DNA from: Pseudomonadota bacterium
Lineage (GTDB): Bacteria > Pseudomonadota > Alphaproteobacteria > Rhizobiales > Devosiaceae
Reading direction: 5' to 3'
DNA length: 38,543 nt
NCBI GenBank assembly: GCA_023433775.1
Contig: JAEYTY010000161.1
Coordinates: forward strand, 1-38,543
The first letter of the stretch is position 1. Each line of letters begins with the position of its first letter. The translations under genes and the position numbers were made by a program. Shown here piece after piece: positions 26,804 to 34,341 of the stretch. The notes below the pieces were generated by a model that saw only the letters and a program-made list of their open reading frames with translations, was not told the DNA's origin and did not search any database.

Positions 26804-27193
26804 TCAGGTCAGCGCGCCGATCACCGCCTCGATGCGCTTCTTCATGGTCGAAGCATCGAACGGCTTGATGATGTAATTGTTGACGCCAAAGGAAATGGCT
26901 TCCTTGACCTGTTCCTTGTCCGAGCGGCCCGTCGCCATGATGAAGGGCATGGCCTGGGTGCGCGGATGCTTGCGGATCACCTTGAGCAGGGTCAGCCCGT
27001 CAATGTCTTCCATGTTCCAGTCGGAAATGATGAGATCGACATTGGATTTTTCGAGCTTGCCCAGCGCATCGCGGCCGGACTTGGCCTCGATGATGTCCTT
27101 GAAGCCGAGCTGGGTCAAAATGTACTTACAGATGCCACGCATCGACTGCTGGTCATCAACGATCAGGACGCTGACAGCACTTGCTTTAGGCAT
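26804..27193 (-). CDS. cheY: Chemotaxis response regulator CheY2
   Basis: Single-domain receiver of 129 residues. The acidic pair is D13-D14, the phospho-acceptor D58 lies in LIISDWNMED, and T88 (MATGRSDK) and K110 (IIKPFD) complete the active site. The position after cheR-cheB matches cheY2 of the rhizobial operon, the regulator that acts on the flagellar motor there; this assignment rests on gene order. AAGGTGG seven bases upstream supports the ATG at 27193 over the longer frame to 27244. It is separated from cheB by 176 bp without a clear promoter and is followed by a terminator. Confidence 0.92.
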   Translation of the reverse strand: MPKASAVSVLIVDDQQSMRGICKYILTQLGFKDIIEAKSGRDALGKLEKSNVDLIISDWNMEDIDGLTLLKVIRKHPRTQAMPFIMATGRSDKEQVKEAISFGVNNYIIKPFDASTMKKRIEAVIGALT

Positions 27194-27369
27194 GAATTTC
27201 CACCTTCTACGCGCCGGGATACTAACTCTTTGCCGCGTCTCCAAACCATGTTGGAGATCGGCCCCGAACTTTACTCGAACCGCGCGGGTTCCCGCACATC
27301 AGCCTCAAGTCTAGGGATCAAGCGTTACAAATCTCTCAATCCCGGCGCCCGCATTCTCGCGTGGCGGTG

Positions 27370-28416
27370 TCAGGCCGCCGATTTGAGCTTGATCAGCGCA
27401 TTGGCAAGGCGCGACGCGATCTGTTCAATCGAGGCCTGTTCGACTACCGCGCCTTCTTCAAAAGCCACCCGCGGCATTCCATAGACCAGCGCCGAGGCCT
27501 GGCTCTGGCCCACCGTGTAAGCACCCGCGTCGCGCATGAGCTTGAGCCCGCGCGCGCCATCGCGCCCCATGCCGGTGAGGATGGCACCAACCGCCATCGG
27601 GCCGACCGTCTTGGCCACCGATTCAAACAGCACATCGACACTGGGGCGGTGCCCGCTTTCCAGCCCGTCCTGCCCGAGCCGGCATTTGAGCTGGCCCGAA
27701 GAGCGCTCGACGCGCAGGTGATGGTCGCCCTTGGCGACATAGGCATGACCCGGCTGCAGCACGGCCCGGTCTTCGGCCTCAACAACCTTGAGACTGCACA
27801 ATTCATCAAGGCGCGCGGCGAAGCGGGCGGTGAAGCCGGCCGGCATGTGCTGGGCAATGACCACGGGCGGACAATCAGCCGGCAGATGCGAGAGCACTTC
27901 GCGAATGGCTTCGACGCCACCCGTCGAGGCGCCAATGGCAATCAGCGCGCCTTCGGGCGCTGCCGCCGTACGGATCGGCACTTTGGGCGCGTCGACCTTG
28001 TTGGCGCGCCCGCGCACATCCGAGCGAGCTGCGGCGCGGATCTTTTCGCGCAGGCCCACACCAAAGGCATCGAGCCCGCCGGCCAGCTCCGCGCTGGGCT
28101 TGGCGACAAAATCCACCGCGCCCAGTTCCAGCGCCAGGAGGGTTTCGCTCGCGCCCTTCTTGGTCAGCGTCGACACCATCACCACCGGCGTCGGCCTGAG
28201 GCGCATGAGTTTTTCGAGGAAAGCCAGCCCGTTCATATTGGGCATTTCAATATCGAGCGTCACGACGTCCGGATTGAGCGTCTTGATCTTCTCGCGCGCA
28301 TCAATCGGATCGACCGCCGTGCCGACAACCTGGATATCGCCGTCGCGCTCCAACATGCGCGCCAGCACCTCGCGGATAAGTGCCGAATCATCGACCACCA
28401 GAACCTTGATGCTCAT
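27370..28416 (-). CDS. cheB: Chemotaxis receptor methylesterase/deamidase CheB
   Basis: Removes methyl groups from receptor glutamates and deamidates glutamines; activated when CheA phosphorylates its receiver domain. The receiver covers 1-120 with phospho-acceptor D55 (TLDIEMPNMNG). The catalytic domain is about 155-345 with S164 (IGASTGG), H190 (AQHMPAGFT) and D286 (TGMGRDGA), the same numbering as the E. coli triad. The 348-residue length is normal. Its ATG overlaps the cheR stop by 4 bp (28413-28416), indicating translational coupling. Confidence 0.97.
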   Translation of the reverse strand: MSIKVLVVDDSALIREVLARMLERDGDIQVVGTAVDPIDAREKIKTLNPDVVTLDIEMPNMNGLAFLEKLMRLRPTPVVMVSTLTKKGASETLLALELGAVDFVAKPSAELAGGLDAFGVGLREKIRAAARSDVRGRANKVDAPKVPIRTAAAPEGALIAIGASTGGVEAIREVLSHLPADCPPVVIAQHMPAGFTARFAARLDELCSLKVVEAEDRAVLQPGHAYVAKGDHHLRVERSSGQLKCRLGQDGLESGHRPSVDVLFESVAKTVGPMAVGAILTGMGRDGARGLKLMRDAGAYTVGQSQASALVYGMPRVAFEEGAVVEQASIEQIASRLANALIKLKSAA

Positions 28417-29258
28417 GCTGCTGCTCGCTTGTTCAGTTTTTCGCGCGACTGATAGATGGTCTTGCCGACCAGCCGGAAACCTTCGCCTCCGGAACCGAGA
28501 TTTTCAGAATGGCCGATATAGAGGAATGCCTCGGGCGCCAGCATCTTGGCGAAACGGCCAAACACTTCGCCCTGGGTCGGCTTGTCGAAATAGATGGCGA
28601 CGTTGCGGCAGAAAATGGCGTCGAACGGCCCCTTCATCGGCCATGGCCCGATGAGATTGAGCTGGTTGAAAGCCACCAGTTCCCGCACCGCGGCCGGCAC
28701 CTTGACCATGCCGCCACCGACGCGCTCAAACGGCCGCGCCCGCTCGGGCGAAAGCCCTGACAGTTCGCTTTCAGGATAGGTGCCCGTCGCCGCCTTGGCG
28801 ATCACCGCCGTGTCGATATCGGTAGCCAGAATACGGAAATCCCAGCGTTTCAGCTCGGGGAAGGCGCCCAAGAGGTCCATGCCGATCGTATAGGGCTCCT
28901 GCCCGGTCGAGCATCCGGCCGACCAGATGCGCAGCCGCGTCCCGCGCGGCTTTTCGGCGATCAGCGCCCCGATATGGGAGCGCAGATGTTCAAAATGATG
29001 ATCCTCGCGATAGAACCGCGTCAGATTGGTGGTGAGGGCATTGACGAAATCCTGCCCGTCCTGTGCGGTGCCCCCGCGCTCCAGATAGTCCACATAGGCA
29101 TCGAAGCCGGAAAGACCCAGCGCACGTACGATCTTGCTGAGGCGCGAAATCACCAGCGTGCGCTTGGCGTCGCTGAGGGAAATGCCGGCGACCTGGTAAA
29201 CCCTGGCCTTGATCCGCGCAAATTCCCGTTCGCTGAGGGAGAGTTCTCCCTGTTCCAT
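28413..29258 (-). CDS. cheR: Chemotaxis receptor methyltransferase CheR
   Basis: Uses S-adenosylmethionine to methylate receptor glutamates. It has 281 residues: an N-terminal helical domain (about 1-85, ending NLTRFYRE), then the SAM-binding domain with SAGCSTGQEPYT (113-124), D147 in ATDID, and FCRNVAIYFDK and YIGHSEN blocks. The ATG at 29258 has GGGGAAGA just upstream; the frame runs up to 29426 but that part overlaps the preceding MCP gene and looks untranslated. Five neighbouring receptors carry xWxxF tails, so a pentapeptide-binding beta-subdomain is expected around residues 160-205. Confidence 0.96.
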   Translation of the reverse strand: MEQGELSLSEREFARIKARVYQVAGISLSDAKRTLVISRLSKIVRALGLSGFDAYVDYLERGGTAQDGQDFVNALTTNLTRFYREDHHFEHLRSHIGALIAEKPRGTRLRIWSAGCSTGQEPYTIGMDLLGAFPELKRWDFRILATDIDTAVIAKAATGTYPESELSGLSPERARPFERVGGGMVKVPAAVRELVAFNQLNLIGPWPMKGPFDAIFCRNVAIYFDKPTQGEVFGRFAKMLAPEAFLYIGHSENLGSGGEGFRLVGKTIYQSREKLNKRAAA

Positions 29259-29298
29259 GAAATCTTCCCCGCTCCTGACCGGCCCGCTGCCGGCCCGG

Positions 29299-30804
29299 CT
29301 ATGCGCTGGCGCGTGTGGCCTCATATTGGCCCGTCGCATCCCAGTCGCTCCCCGGCTCCACCGGCGGCACCACGCGCAGATGCGCTGGCCTGTCCTGAGG
29401 AACCGGCGCAAGTGTGGCAGTTTCATTCCTTAGATTGCGTAAATTATCTTCGAGCGCCGCGGTGATTTTTTGCAACTCCCGCGCCTCTTCAAGCCCGATA
29501 TTGCTTTGCTCGCGGCCTTTGCTGGCCAGCGCCCTGATGTCCTTGGCCGAACGATTGCTGATCTGGGCCAATTGGCGCACTTCGTCGGCCACCACAGCAA
29601 AGCCCACGCCCTTTTCGCCCGCCCGTGCCGCTTCCACCGCCGCATTGAGCGCCAGAAGATTGGTGCGGAAGGAAACATCCTCAATGGACGAGGTCATCTT
29701 GGCGATTTCGGTGGTCATGGCGTCGATTTCGGCCACTAGAGCTTCGCTCCGGCGGGCAGCCAGATCGGCCTCACCCGCCAGCGCCTCGGCGGCACGGCCC
29801 GAAACCAGCGCCTCGCGCAGCCGGTCTTCAGCCAGATCGGCACGCCTCTTTTCCTCCGCCTGCGCCAGTCGCGCGGCTTCCGACGCAGCCTCGAGGGACG
29901 CCGCTCGCGTTTCAAACTGCCCCAGCAGCGATTTCAGTGTGGCCAGCTTGCCCTCTAGCGTCTGGCGCGCCGCCTCATCCTCCTCGTGCTGAGCAAGCAT
30001 GGCCCCCAGCATTCCGGACGCCTGTTGCGCCTGCGACGCGAGGGGCAGCGATGTGTCACCGGGGCCTTCGGCTTCGCCCGCCAGCACGTCATCGAGTTGC
30101 TTTACGCCCTGCGCCAGCGCGGCCATCCCGGCATTAAGCTGGACCAGAGCCGCATTGCCCGCGGCGATGTCTGCGTCAAACCGGAATCCCGTGTCGCCCC
30201 GCGCCAGCGCATCGGCCAGCGCGACGACGCTTTTGTCGTCGAGATATTGTCCTGCCGGCATGAACTCGACCAGCACAAGTCCATCCGACAATTCGCTGCG
30301 CCGCATTGTCTGGCCGGACAGCGCCAATACCGCGGCGTCCGTCACCTTGCCGCTGGCAAAAACCTCCGGCGCCAGGTTCTCAAAACCCCGGCTTGCCGCG
30401 AGAATCTTCCCGTCTTCGCCCAGCAGCGCCACGGGCTGGTCCAGCGCCAGCAGCGCCGTCCGGAATTCCATTGCGCCCTGAAGGCGCAGCGACAGCCGCC
30501 CCACCAGCGCATCGACACTGAGCTCAAGATCGTTCTTTTCGGACAGGCCGGCCATATGCGCCATCAGCGCCAGCCGGCGCCCTTCGGTGCGGTCGGCCAG
30601 CCAGCCCAGCGCCAGCGTGCTGGCAAGGCCAAGTCCGGTAATGCTGCCGACAGCGGCTACCCAGCCGGGCCCCGGACCCTGGGCCAGCAACATTCCACCC
30701 GCTGTTGCCGCCGCTGTCAGCCACAGGCCGGCAGCGGCGAACATGAGGCGCAGGCCCGGTTGTTCGGGCGACGAATCGGGTTTGGACGAACCTTGGTCAA
30801 GCAT
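29299..30804 (-). CDS. Divergent MCP-like protein at the head of cheR-cheB
   Basis: A 501-residue protein with two close membrane helices near the N-terminus (about 20-42 and 46-68) and almost no periplasmic loop. A PAS-like stretch (ALDQPVALLGEDGKILAASR, about 117-165) and a long Ala/Glu-rich coiled coil follow. The hairpin tip reads EDVSFRTNLLALNAAVEAAR: Arg replaces the Gln found in the other six receptors here. The second helical arm is short. No methylation-region consensus and no C-terminal pentapeptide are seen; it ends QYEATRASA. Its place before cheR suggests an internal receptor like the first gene of rhizobial che operons (icpA/mcp), but orthology is not shown. TTAACCAT lies about 25 bp upstream of the start. 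Confidence 0.82.
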   Translation of the reverse strand: MLDQGSSKPDSSPEQPGLRLMFAAAGLWLTAAATAGGMLLAQGPGPGWVAAVGSITGLGLASTLALGWLADRTEGRRLALMAHMAGLSEKNDLELSVDALVGRLSLRLQGAMEFRTALLALDQPVALLGEDGKILAASRGFENLAPEVFASGKVTDAAVLALSGQTMRRSELSDGLVLVEFMPAGQYLDDKSVVALADALARGDTGFRFDADIAAGNAALVQLNAGMAALAQGVKQLDDVLAGEAEGPGDTSLPLASQAQQASGMLGAMLAQHEEDEAARQTLEGKLATLKSLLGQFETRAASLEAASEAARLAQAEEKRRADLAEDRLREALVSGRAAEALAGEADLAARRSEALVAEIDAMTTEIAKMTSSIEDVSFRTNLLALNAAVEAARAGEKGVGFAVVADEVRQLAQISNRSAKDIRALASKGREQSNIGLEEARELQKITAALEDNLRNLRNETATLAPVPQDRPAHLRVVPPVEPGSDWDATGQYEATRASA

Positions 30805-30824
30805 GGCTAAAGCCTAGCCGCGCA

Positions 30825-30832
30825 ATGGTTAA
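30825..30832 (-). promoter_or_regulatory. Candidate CtrA half-site upstream of the divergent MCP
   Basis: Minus-strand TTAACCAT about 25 bp before the start at 30804, next to an inverted repeat (GCAGAC / GTCTGC, about 30843-30856). Either could regulate the MCP-cheR-cheB unit. Confidence 0.35.
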
Positions 30833-30886
30833 TCAAAGCTGTAAGCAGACCGTCTGCGGTAAGACTTACGCAACCAAAAAGGCGGC

Positions 30887-31477
30887 CTAGAACAATTCGA
30901 TATCGTCCACCGGCGCCGGAACCACGACGCGGCGACGGGCCAGCGCCAGTTCTTCCTTGGCCACATTGGCGCCGACATCGCTGTCGAGACGCTTGACGAA
31001 TGCCCGCCCCGAATGCGGCTTGAACAGCACGCGCCGCGCATAATTGCCCCCGAGATCCTCGCTGACGGCGCTATAGCCTTCATCGGCGAGAAACTGGCGG
31101 ACGAATTCAATATTCTTGGCGCCCACATCATCCAGCGCCGAGTTGATCTTGCCGCCGCCAAAAATCTTGATCTCGAGATTGGACTTCTTGCCCGACCCCT
31201 GGCTCAGCACCTTGTTGATCAATTGCTCCATGGCAAAGGCGCCATAGCGGGCCGAAGCACCATAGCGATCCCGCGCCGAGCCCGACTGTTCGGCCAGTAG
31301 AAAGTGGTTCATGCCCCCGACATTGACGGCCCGGTCCCTGACGCAGGCCGAGATGCACGAACCGAGCACGGTCGAGAAGGTGACATCGGGTGCACTGGAA
31401 ACATGGCAATCGCCCTGATGAACAGTTGTGACCACCCCGCGGTCAAATTCAGGCGGCAGGGAACTACTCATAGCCAT
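30887..31477 (-). CDS. cheD: Chemoreceptor glutamine deamidase CheD
   Basis: Deamidates receptor glutamines and takes part in adaptation. It has 196 residues; the catalytic Cys is C41 in STVLGSCISACVRD and the His is H58 in GGMNHFLL, followed by RYGAFAMEQLIN and KIFGGGKIN, all typical of CheD. It ends DDIELF. An AGAGG site lies 13 bases before the ATG at 31477, slightly far; a second ATG at 31471 is possible. It is divergent from the DxxxQ protein gene across a 166-bp spacer that holds an inverted repeat. Confidence 0.95.
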   Translation of the reverse strand: MAMSSSLPPEFDRGVVTTVHQGDCHVSSAPDVTFSTVLGSCISACVRDRAVNVGGMNHFLLAEQSGSARDRYGASARYGAFAMEQLINKVLSQGSGKKSNLEIKIFGGGKINSALDDVGAKNIEFVRQFLADEGYSAVSEDLGGNYARRVLFKPHSGRAFVKRLDSDVGANVAKEELALARRRVVVPAPVDDIELF

Positions 31478-31530
31478 TTGTCGTCGTTTACCTCTGCGGG
31501 CCTATTGATGCGATGCTAGCTGAGAACTCG

Positions 31531-31545
31531 TTAGCCAATTGCTAA
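31531..31545. promoter_or_regulatory. Palindrome TTAG-N7-CTAA between cheD and the DxxxQ gene
   Basis: Inverted repeat GTTAGC / GCTAAC around CAATT. Its halves have the CtrA-like 7-bp spacing with one mismatch each. It is placed to act on both divergent genes; no other motif is obvious in the spacer. Confidence 0.4.
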
Positions 31546-31643
31546 CCACAACCAACGACAGGACTGGCCAGCGCGGTTTCAGCAAGAAGAGGTTTAGAAA
31601 TCGCGCGGTAGGGTGGGCAATATCGGGGCTAGGAAAACGTTAA

Positions 31644-31997
31644 ATGTCACTGCAAAAGCTTGCGCGAGAACTCGACGAGACGGCACGTCAGACCGCCTCC
31701 ATGCTGGAAGGCATCACCGAGGCGCTCGAAGTGCTCGCTGACAAAAATATCGGCAAGGACCCGACTGTACGCGAAGCCGTGCAGCTCATCATCACCGCCC
31801 TGCAGGGCCAGGACCGCATCGAGCAGCGCTGCCACAATATGGCATTGGCCGTCCGCCAGTTCGCCCTGCTGCCGCCCACCGCCCCCGACAGCGTCTATGA
31901 CGAAATCTGGGCCAGCCTCACCCTCGACGAACTCCGCGTCCCCGCCCTCTCCGGCATCGCCGCCCACCAGGCCCATGGCGAAGCCGAACTGTTCTAG
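31644..31997 (+). CDS. Small CheT/CheZ-like protein with DxxxQ motif (putative CheY-P phosphatase)
   Basis: A 117-residue, mostly helical, cytosolic protein with no signal peptide. The sequence ALQGQDRIEQRCHNM contains D57-R-I-E-Q61, the DxxxQ arrangement used by CheZ-type phosphatases and reported for rhizobial CheT; the residue before the Asp is Gln, as in E. coli CheZ (QDLTGQ). In the rhizobial operon cheT follows cheD; here it stands beside cheD but on the opposite strand. It ends GEAELF, resembling the CheD end DDIELF. Identification as CheT is inference from motif, size and place; no full-length similarity was tested. A terminator hairpin follows at 32023. Confidence 0.6.
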   Translation: MSLQKLARELDETARQTASMLEGITEALEVLADKNIGKDPTVREAVQLIITALQGQDRIEQRCHNMALAVRQFALLPPTAPDSVYDEIWASLTLDELRVPALSGIAAHQAHGEAELF

Positions 31998-32022
31998 CCC
32001 GTCGCGCAGAGCAAGACCACGA

Positions 32023-32049
32023 GGCGCCGCAAGGCGCCTTTTCTATTTC
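32023..32049 (+). terminator. Terminator hairpin between the DxxxQ gene and the endonuclease gene
   Basis: AGGCGCC / GGCGCCT with a GCAA tetraloop followed by TTTCTATTT. The hairpin ends 20 bp before the endonuclease ATG at 32061, leaving little space for a separate promoter. Confidence 0.8.
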
Positions 32050-32060
32050 AGGGTGATCCC

Positions 32061-32801
32061 ATGAAGACCAGCAACATCATCCCCACCCCCGAATCCAGCC
32101 TGCCGCCGGACTTCGTCGCGCTTTGCAAAAGCGTCACCGCCAAGCGCCCGCGCACGGTCATCGAGCATATTCTCAAACACGGCATGATCACCAATGAAGA
32201 GCTGAGCGAGCTCTATGGCTACGATCACCAGCCACGCGCCATCCGAGACGTGCGTGAGAACGGCATTCCGCTGATCACCCATAGCATTGTGAGCGAAAAG
32301 ACCGGGCGGCGCATGGGCGCCTATACTTTCGACGACATCGGCAAGATCAAAAGCGGGCGCATCGGCGGACGCAAAGCCTTCCCCAAAACCTTCAAACCGC
32401 AGCTCATCGCCACCTATGGCAGCCGCGACGCCTTTTCAGGCGCGTTACTGGAAGAGCGTTATCTTCAAATCGACCACCGCATTCCATACGAGGTCGCCGG
32501 CGAAGAAGCTGCGCTGGCCCCCGAACATTTCATGTTGCTCGATGCCTCGTCCCAGCGCGCCAAAAGCTGGTCCTGCGAGCATTGTGTAAACTGGATGGAA
32601 ATTCACGATCCTGCCATCTGCACCCGCTGCTTCTGGGCCTTTCCCGAAGACTATGATCATCTCGCCATGGAGCAGGTCCGCCGCGTAGATGTGGTCTGGT
32701 CCAAAGACGAAATCGCCCAGTTCGAAGCCGCCAAAGCTTTGGCACAGGCGCGCGGGATCACGCTCAGCGAGCTGATCAAGCAGCTCCTGCCAAAGCCGTA
32801 A
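32061..32801 (+). CDS. Putative HNH-type restriction endonuclease with winged-helix N-terminus
   Basis: A 246-residue protein. Residues about 30-95 look like a winged helix (TVIEHILKHGMITNEELSEL then RAIRDVRENGIPLI). The second part has the HNH-like element LQIDHRIPYEVAGE (D138, H139) and a zinc-knuckle pattern C172-x2-C175 ... C187-x2-C190, as in several zinc-bound HNH nucleases. The C-terminal helix (DEIAQFEAAKALAQARGI) may bind DNA or dimerise. A good AGGGTGA site precedes the ATG. The neighbour converging on it is an adenine methyltransferase, so restriction activity is the best guess; target unknown. The stops overlap by 26 bp. Confidence 0.65.
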   Translation: MKTSNIIPTPESSLPPDFVALCKSVTAKRPRTVIEHILKHGMITNEELSELYGYDHQPRAIRDVRENGIPLITHSIVSEKTGRRMGAYTFDDIGKIKSGRIGGRKAFPKTFKPQLIATYGSRDAFSGALLEERYLQIDHRIPYEVAGEEAALAPEHFMLLDASSQRAKSWSCEHCVNWMEIHDPAICTRCFWAFPEDYDHLAMEQVRRVDVVWSKDEIAQFEAAKALAQARGITLSELIKQLLPKP

Positions 32802-33654
32802 TATCGAAAGTGCGCAGCGCCTTCGAGAGATAAAGGCTCTCGATGGTCTCCTGATTTCGTCCGCTCAAGGTCGCCTGGCTTGATCGCCCCGCCGCCAATT
32901 GCAGGTGGTCGAGTTCCAGCGTGGCCGGCAGGGGTTCGCCATAAGTTTTGTCGCCGGTCTGGCCATCATAGGAGAGGATAAACGGCGTCCCCCGCGCATT
33001 GAGCGCCATCAGCCCTTCAATCAGTCGCTGCCGCTCCAATTGCTGGGCGTAGCGCCTGTCGCTGCTATAGGTCGTGCCCTGATAGGGTGGGTCCATATAG
33101 ACAAGATCACCGCGACCGGCATCTGCCATGCAATCCTGAAAATCGCCGGTAAAAAGCGTGACTCGGCCTTTGAGCAGCTTGCTCACTGCCAGAGCCGAAC
33201 GCTCCAGCCGCTCCGGCTGCATTCCCGTCCGCCGCTTGTCGGGCGATTGGCTATACTGCCCCTTGCTGTTGAACCGAACCGCATTCTTGACGCTGCGCGC
33301 AATCAGATAGAGCAGCTTTACTGGGTCTCTGTCCGCATTATAGGCGGCCCGTACACTGTTGAAATGACCGAGACCAGCGTCGAACTGCGCCCGCCAGATC
33401 GCCCCATACGCGTCCACAAGCGCCGCCGGCTCATTGATAATAAGGTGCCACAACCCCATCAGGTCCGGATGCACATCACCAATGACAAAGTGCTCGGCCA
33501 TTTCATGATGGGCCGCATAGAGCGTGACCGCCGCCGAACCCGCAAAGGGCTCATAAAGCGTTTTCACCCCGCCCGGAAAATGCCGGCAGATGCGCGGCGC
33601 AAGCGCCCGCTTGCTGCCCTGATAGGGAATGGGTTGGATGCTGAGAGCAGTCAT
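32776..33654 (-). CDS. D12-class N6-adenine DNA methyltransferase
   Basis: Methylates adenine N6 in a specific DNA sequence using S-adenosylmethionine. From the chosen ATG it has 292 residues. Family marks are PIPYQGSKRALAPRI at the start, the SAM motif TLYEPFAGSAAV (about residue 35), and the catalytic DPPYQGTTYSS (about 188). The order is that of the Dam/DpnII-type (alpha) D12 family rather than CcrM. The frame could begin at a TTG at 33660; I prefer the ATG at 33654 although its ribosome-binding site is weak. It converges with the HNH gene and is probably its protective partner. Upstream is the cheW terminator. The target sequence cannot be inferred. Confidence 0.88.
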   Translation of the reverse strand: MTALSIQPIPYQGSKRALAPRICRHFPGGVKTLYEPFAGSAAVTLYAAHHEMAEHFVIGDVHPDLMGLWHLIINEPAALVDAYGAIWRAQFDAGLGHFNSVRAAYNADRDPVKLLYLIARSVKNAVRFNSKGQYSQSPDKRRTGMQPERLERSALAVSKLLKGRVTLFTGDFQDCMADAGRGDLVYMDPPYQGTTYSSDRRYAQQLERQRLIEGLMALNARGTPFILSYDGQTGDKTYGEPLPATLELDHLQLAAGRSSQATLSGRNQETIESLYLSKALRTFDITALAGAA

Positions 33655-33732
33655 CCGCAAATGCTAAAGCTGTTCGCCCCGCTTGCCAATGTGATCGGGC
33701 GCCAGCCTGCCGCAACCCGGACAATATCCAAC

Positions 33733-33756
33733 AAAAAGGGCGCCACGCGGCGCCCT
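33733..33756 (-). terminator. Terminator of the cheS-cheY-cheA-cheW operon
   Basis: Minus strand AGGGCGCC / GGCGCCCT with a GCGT loop followed by TTTTTGTT, 27 bp past the cheW stop. It separates cheW from the methyltransferase gene. Confidence 0.9.
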
Positions 33757-33783
33757 CAATTTCTTCAGCGATGAAATCCGGTC

Positions 33784-34272
33784 CTAGCCGTCCATCTTGG
33801 CGCCGGTCACAACGGCCTGCAGGTCGATGAGGCCGACCATGCGGTTGTCATGGGTCACGATGCCATTGAGCAGTTCGGTGTCGATGGCATTGCCTTCGGG
33901 CACATTGTGGATGTCGTCGCGCGACACGGTGAGAATGTCGGACACGGCATCGACCAGGATGCCGACCCATTTGTCGCCGACGCTCATCACCACCACGACA
34001 TGGTTTTTGGTGGGCGACGTTTGGCCATCGCCGAAGCGGGCGCGCAGATCAAAGATCGGCACGATCGTGCCGCGCAGATTGATCACGCCGCGCACGAATT
34101 CGCGGGTGTTCGGCAGCGGTGTCGCGCCGTTCCAGGCGCGGATTTCGCGTACCGTGGTGATTTCCACTCCATAGGTCTGTTCGCCGATGGAGAATGCGAT
34201 GAGCTGCAGGGAATTGTGGCCGGCCGCGACCGACTTGTCTCCCATCTCGTCGCGAAGACCGAGCGCTTCCAT
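33784..34272 (-). CDS. cheW: Chemotaxis coupling protein CheW
   Basis: Adapter that links receptor tips to CheA in the signalling array. It has 162 residues: LQLIAFSIGEQTYGVEITTV, then REIRAWNGATPLPNTREFVR and the conserved GVINLRGTIVPIFDLR, and GILVDAVSDILTVSRDDI. The length is normal. AAAGG eight bases upstream supports the start at 34272. It lies 69 bp downstream of cheA and is the last gene before a strong terminator. Confidence 0.96.
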   Translation of the reverse strand: MEALGLRDEMGDKSVAAGHNSLQLIAFSIGEQTYGVEITTVREIRAWNGATPLPNTREFVRGVINLRGTIVPIFDLRARFGDGQTSPTKNHVVVVMSVGDKWVGILVDAVSDILTVSRDDIHNVPEGNAIDTELLNGIVTHDNRMVGLIDLQAVVTGAKMDG

Positions 34273-34341
34273 GATTTATGCCTTTCTGCCCGTTCTGGGC
34301 ATCTCAACGCCTTGCGGCCCGCCGCCGCCTTTGCCTAGCCT

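Noticed and set aside
29259..29426. N-terminal extension of CheR overlapping the MCP gene
   Set aside because: No CheR similarity in the extension, and a strong ribosome-binding site precedes the ATG at 29258.
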